A stretch of DNA of 9,291 nucleotides, from NCBI GenBank assembly GCA_934277865.1, contig CAKQVW010000095.1, positions 1 to 9,291 on the forward strand. The letters run 5' to 3'. The notes beneath the pieces were generated by a model that saw only the letters and a list, made by a program, of their open reading frames with translations, was not told the DNA's origin and ran no database searches. Positions 7,861-9,291 of the stretch are shown here, piece by piece (the first letter of the stretch is position 1; every line of letters begins with the position of its first letter). This DNA is from an uncultured Pseudobdellovibrionaceae bacterium (lineage in GTDB: Bacteria > Bdellovibrionota > Bdellovibrionia > Bdellovibrionales > JAMPXM01). The translations under genes were made by a program, and so were the position numbers.

Positions 7861-8181
7861 TTATTTCTCATTTCCAATCTCTCGACGCAGACCACGCGGC
7901 CTTACGACAATTTCAAATTGGCCCGAATGCAAAAGCTCTGGCAAAGCGTTTAAGTCAACTCGCACTTCTGTTCCAAAAACCAAGTAGTCGACCGTGACGC
8001 CAAAGAACTCGGCAACGGCCTTTAACTGCGAAACGTTTCTCGGCGCTTGGCCAGAGAGCCAATTGTGGAGTGTGTTCACCGGAACCGCGGTGTGCTTCGA
8101 GAGTCTTGCCACTGTGAGATCGTTTAGCTTCATAAGCTCTCGTAACTTCTTAGATAACTGCATGACTCTTACTTTCGGCAA
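7861..8181 (-). CDS. Small XRE/Cro-type helix-turn-helix regulator
   Basis: This is a 106-aa DNA-binding protein. Residues about 7-70 form one XRE domain: KKLRELMKLNDLTVARLSKH (helices 1-2), then VPVNTLHNWLSG (recognition helix region), then VSQLKAVAEFFGVTVDYLVFG, the usual closing helix of this fold. About 36 C-terminal residues follow, with a strand-like QFEIVVRPRG segment of unknown role. Two starts are possible. TTG 8181 has GGGAG 8 nt upstream. ATG 8163, giving MQLSKKL, is the better codon and fits where homologous domains begin, but has only a weak AAGAG 2 nt away. The longer form is listed because of its ribosome site; the domain is unaffected. It precedes the outer-membrane protein gene by 12 nt and may control that operon, including itself. 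Confidence 0.88.
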   Translation of the reverse strand: MPKVRVMQLSKKLRELMKLNDLTVARLSKHTAVPVNTLHNWLSGQAPRNVSQLKAVAEFFGVTVDYLVFGTEVRVDLNALPELLHSGQFEIVVRPRGLRREIGNEK

Positions 8182-8189
8182 TTAACTCG

Positions 8190-8194
8190 CTCCC
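8190..8194 (-). promoter_or_regulatory. Shine-Dalgarno supporting TTG start of the XRE gene
   Basis: GGGAG on the minus strand lies 8 nt before TTG 8181. It would be 26 nt from ATG 8163, too far to serve it, so it is the main argument for the longer protein. Confidence 0.45.
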
Positions 8195-8205
8195 AATAAA
8201 AGGAA

Positions 8206-8219
8206 AACCGCAAGCGGTT
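8206..8219 (-). promoter_or_regulatory. Perfect dyad/hairpin in the leader of the XRE gene
   Basis: AACCGC and GCGGTT flank two bases. On the minus strand, the direction of the XRE transcript, it reads as a five-pair stem with a CTTG loop followed at once by TTTTCCTTTT, ending 24 nt before TTG 8181. It could be an operator bound by the XRE protein, or a small terminator or attenuator. The downstream T-rich run favours the latter, the perfect symmetry the former. Confidence 0.4.
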
Positions 8220-8380
8220 GAAAAACCACCTCTCGCGGGAGCGCTCGTACACACCTCACCTCGCTCTTCCACTAGTTTCGTTTGTCGCAGTTGCAGATCA
8301 GGCCACGGGCGCAGTCGCACCCGAGACCTTGTGTCCCGACGTGACACTGGCGGAAATGCCAATGGAACTCCTGGCCGATC
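8220..8380. other. Non-coding stretch between XRE gene and darT remnant
   Basis: No convincing gene is seen in any frame. It holds an imperfect palindrome CTCTCGCGGGAG (8230-8241) that runs into a perfect one, GAGCGCTC (8239-8246), close to the dyad at 8206-8219. The promoter of the XRE operon should lie here or just beyond, but no clear -35/-10 pair is visible. If the DarT toxin gene was once complete, its N-terminal half should have been here or upstream; I could not recognise it, which suggests deletion or replacement. Confidence 0.4.
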
Positions 8381-8655
8381 TTCGGAACACGCCATGGCCA
8401 CAGTTCCGCCGCTGTTAAAATCTTTGTAGAATGCTTTTTCAAACCGTCCAATACGCGAACGACCCTGTAAGAAGACACCGCAAACAAGCCGAAATCCTGA
8501 TCCCTGACTCTTTAGATATATCCCAATATGATATCGTTTGTTTTTCGAATTCCGCCAGAGAGTCGATATTGTCGAATCTGGTCGCACGTGGTACAAAATG
8601 GGCGGTTTCGGTAAATCCAGGAAGCTGGTACTTTAGAACCCCAACAAGGGCTTAA
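8381..8655 (+). pseudogene. darT: Remnant of a DarT-type DNA ADP-ribosyltransferase toxin (C-terminal part, frameshifted)
   Basis: Intact DarT proteins are about 200-220 aa and use NAD+ to ADP-ribosylate single-stranded DNA. Here only the C-terminal part is readable. One frame (8431-8655) gives NDPVRRHRKQAEILIP, then DIVCFSNSARESILSNL and SVNPGSWYF. This matches the end of E. coli DarT from memory (DPAKFERYQAEALI, then GIICYSEEVRLQLE and SGWYF). The Glu of RKQAE (codon 8491-8493) corresponds to what I believe is the catalytic Glu. The preceding block, RHGHSSAAVKIFVECFF (8390-8440), resembling the TDxHAxxNxxxFY region, lies in another frame that stops at 8468-8470, so at least one frameshift is needed. 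A stop at 8416-8418 closes the main frame upstream. The N-terminal NAD+-binding half is absent, so the toxin should be inactive. The intact DarG-like gene begins 2 nt after its stop, the normal toxin-antitoxin order. Confidence 0.75.
8646..8650 (+). promoter_or_regulatory. Shine-Dalgarno of the macrodomain gene
   Basis: AAGGG lies 7 nt before GTG 8658 and inside the last codons of the toxin remnant. It fixes the GTG as the start, which is also where the DarG motif VEGNLLE requires it. Confidence 0.65.
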
Positions 8656-8657
8656 AC

Positions 8658-9188
8658 GTGGTCGTTGTCGTCGAAGGAAATCTACTTGAATCGCCAGCAC
8701 AAGTGCTCACCAACACGGTGAACTGTGTTGGTGCTATGGGCGCAGGTATCGCTCTGGAATTCAAGAATCGGTTTCCCGCGATGCATGAGGACTACCAAAA
8801 ACGGTGTGCAGCAAAGTCGGTCGCAATCGGCCGCCCATATTTGTGGGAAGATGAGTCGCATCAAATTCTAAACTTCCCAACAAAGCTTCATTGGAAAAAT
8901 CCGTCCGAACTTTCGTACATTGAAGCGGGCCTCAAATATCTCGCGGAACACCACGACGAAATGGGTATCTCAAGTATCGCCATGCCAGCTCTTGGCTGCG
9001 GACTGGGCGGCCTTAACTGGAACGATGTCCTCCCTTTGGTGGAAAAGCATCTAGGCCCAATCGCGACTCTCGACGTATTCATCTATAAACCAAAATCAGC
9101 CGCGTCGAAAACAAGCCCTAGTGAAAGCGAAAAGTCCTCATCGAGCACTGACTCCGATAGTGCCGCCGCGCAACCGCCGCTTTTCTGA
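8658..9188 (+). CDS. darG: DarG-like macrodomain protein (DNA ADP-ribosylglycohydrolase antitoxin), single-domain form
   Basis: This 176-aa protein is a macrodomain of the DarG branch, which removes ADP-ribose from DNA and also neutralises DarT. Motifs in order: VEGNLLESP (5-13), NTVNCVGAMGAGIALEFK (19-36, the ADP-ribose loop), NFPTKLHW (72-79), with K76 in the place of the Lys reported as catalytic in DarG, and ALGCGLGGLNWNDV (111-124, second ligand loop). All match E. coli DarG closely from memory. Two-domain DarG proteins are near 350 aa with a C-terminal domain; that domain is absent. Residues about 145-176 form a tail with about 11 serines ending in QPPLF. The core looks intact and under selection, unlike the neighbouring toxin remnant. 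It may now serve as an immunity or DNA-repair hydrolase. A shared transcript with the toxin remnant is likely by spacing. Confidence 0.93.
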   Translation: MVVVVEGNLLESPAQVLTNTVNCVGAMGAGIALEFKNRFPAMHEDYQKRCAAKSVAIGRPYLWEDESHQILNFPTKLHWKNPSELSYIEAGLKYLAEHHDEMGISSIAMPALGCGLGGLNWNDVLPLVEKHLGPIATLDVFIYKPKSAASKTSPSESEKSSSSTDSDSAAAQPPLF

Positions 9189-9291
9189 CGAATTCGGTCT
9201 CATCCGTCTCACCGCGAGCCGTCTCGACAATGGATTAACAATCTCGCGCTAACGCCAAAAGTCTAGCCCGCCGAAAAGCCTCTTATGAGAA

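Noticed and set aside
8218..8418. A 66-aa open frame on the plus strand ahead of the darT remnant, in the same frame as the DarT C-terminus
   Set aside because: I tried to read it as the missing DarT N-terminal half, but found none of the expected segments (such as the YVPFYF-type block); the stop at 8416-8418 also separates it from the recognisable part.
8150..8596. A 148-aa open frame on the minus strand
   Set aside because: It overlaps the start of the XRE gene and runs antisense to the recognisable darT remnant; the protein is Arg-rich with no familiar motif and has no clear ribosome site.
9189..9291. Tail of the window after the macrodomain gene
   Set aside because: No start codon with ribosome site, RNA gene or hairpin with T-run is visible in these 103 bases.

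Overview
The window looks like a chromosomal stretch of a Gram-negative bacterium: there is an outer-membrane-type beta-barrel protein with a signal peptide and a C-terminal Phe, purine-rich Shine-Dalgarno sites, and several TTG/GTG starts. Base composition is near half GC. The style of the XRE regulator/outer-membrane pair and of the AAA-protease would suit a Bdellovibrionota- or deltaproteobacteria-like organism, but that placement is a guess; nothing here is a taxonomic marker.

Layout. (1) Positions 1-3145, + strand: a tight three-gene operon with a fibrillin/lipocalin-like exported protein (5' end cut by the window), a photolyase/cryptochrome of the bacterial (6-4)/FeS-BCP class, and a renalase-like FAD oxidoreductase. 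Spacing is 3 nt and then a 4-nt ATGA overlap. This is a light/oxidative-damage type grouping. (2) 3184-5316, +: a soluble protein joining a Clp/HslU-like AAA+ module to an FtsH-type (M41) zinc peptidase module. (3) 5391-6395, +: a YhbW-like flavin monooxygenase (LLM class), convergent with the next block. (4) 8181-6463, - strand: a small XRE regulator followed 12 nt later by a beta-barrel outer-membrane protein, apparently one operon. (5) 8182-9188, +: a broken DarTG-type DNA ADP-ribosylation toxin-antitoxin locus. Only the C-terminal part of the DarT toxin survives, with a frameshift and no N-terminal half. The DarG macrodomain antitoxin directly behind it is intact, with its own ribosome binding site, but lacks the C-terminal domain of two-domain DarG proteins and ends in a Ser-rich tail.

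Most notable points: the decayed darT beside a surviving macrodomain antitoxin; a photolyase of the FeS-BCP class in which all four cluster cysteines appear replaced and the cluster loop is deleted; and a non-membrane AAA+/M41 fusion whose ATPase is not FtsH-like and carries a large insert between Walker B and sensor 1. I found no tRNA, rRNA, CRISPR array or insertion sequence.
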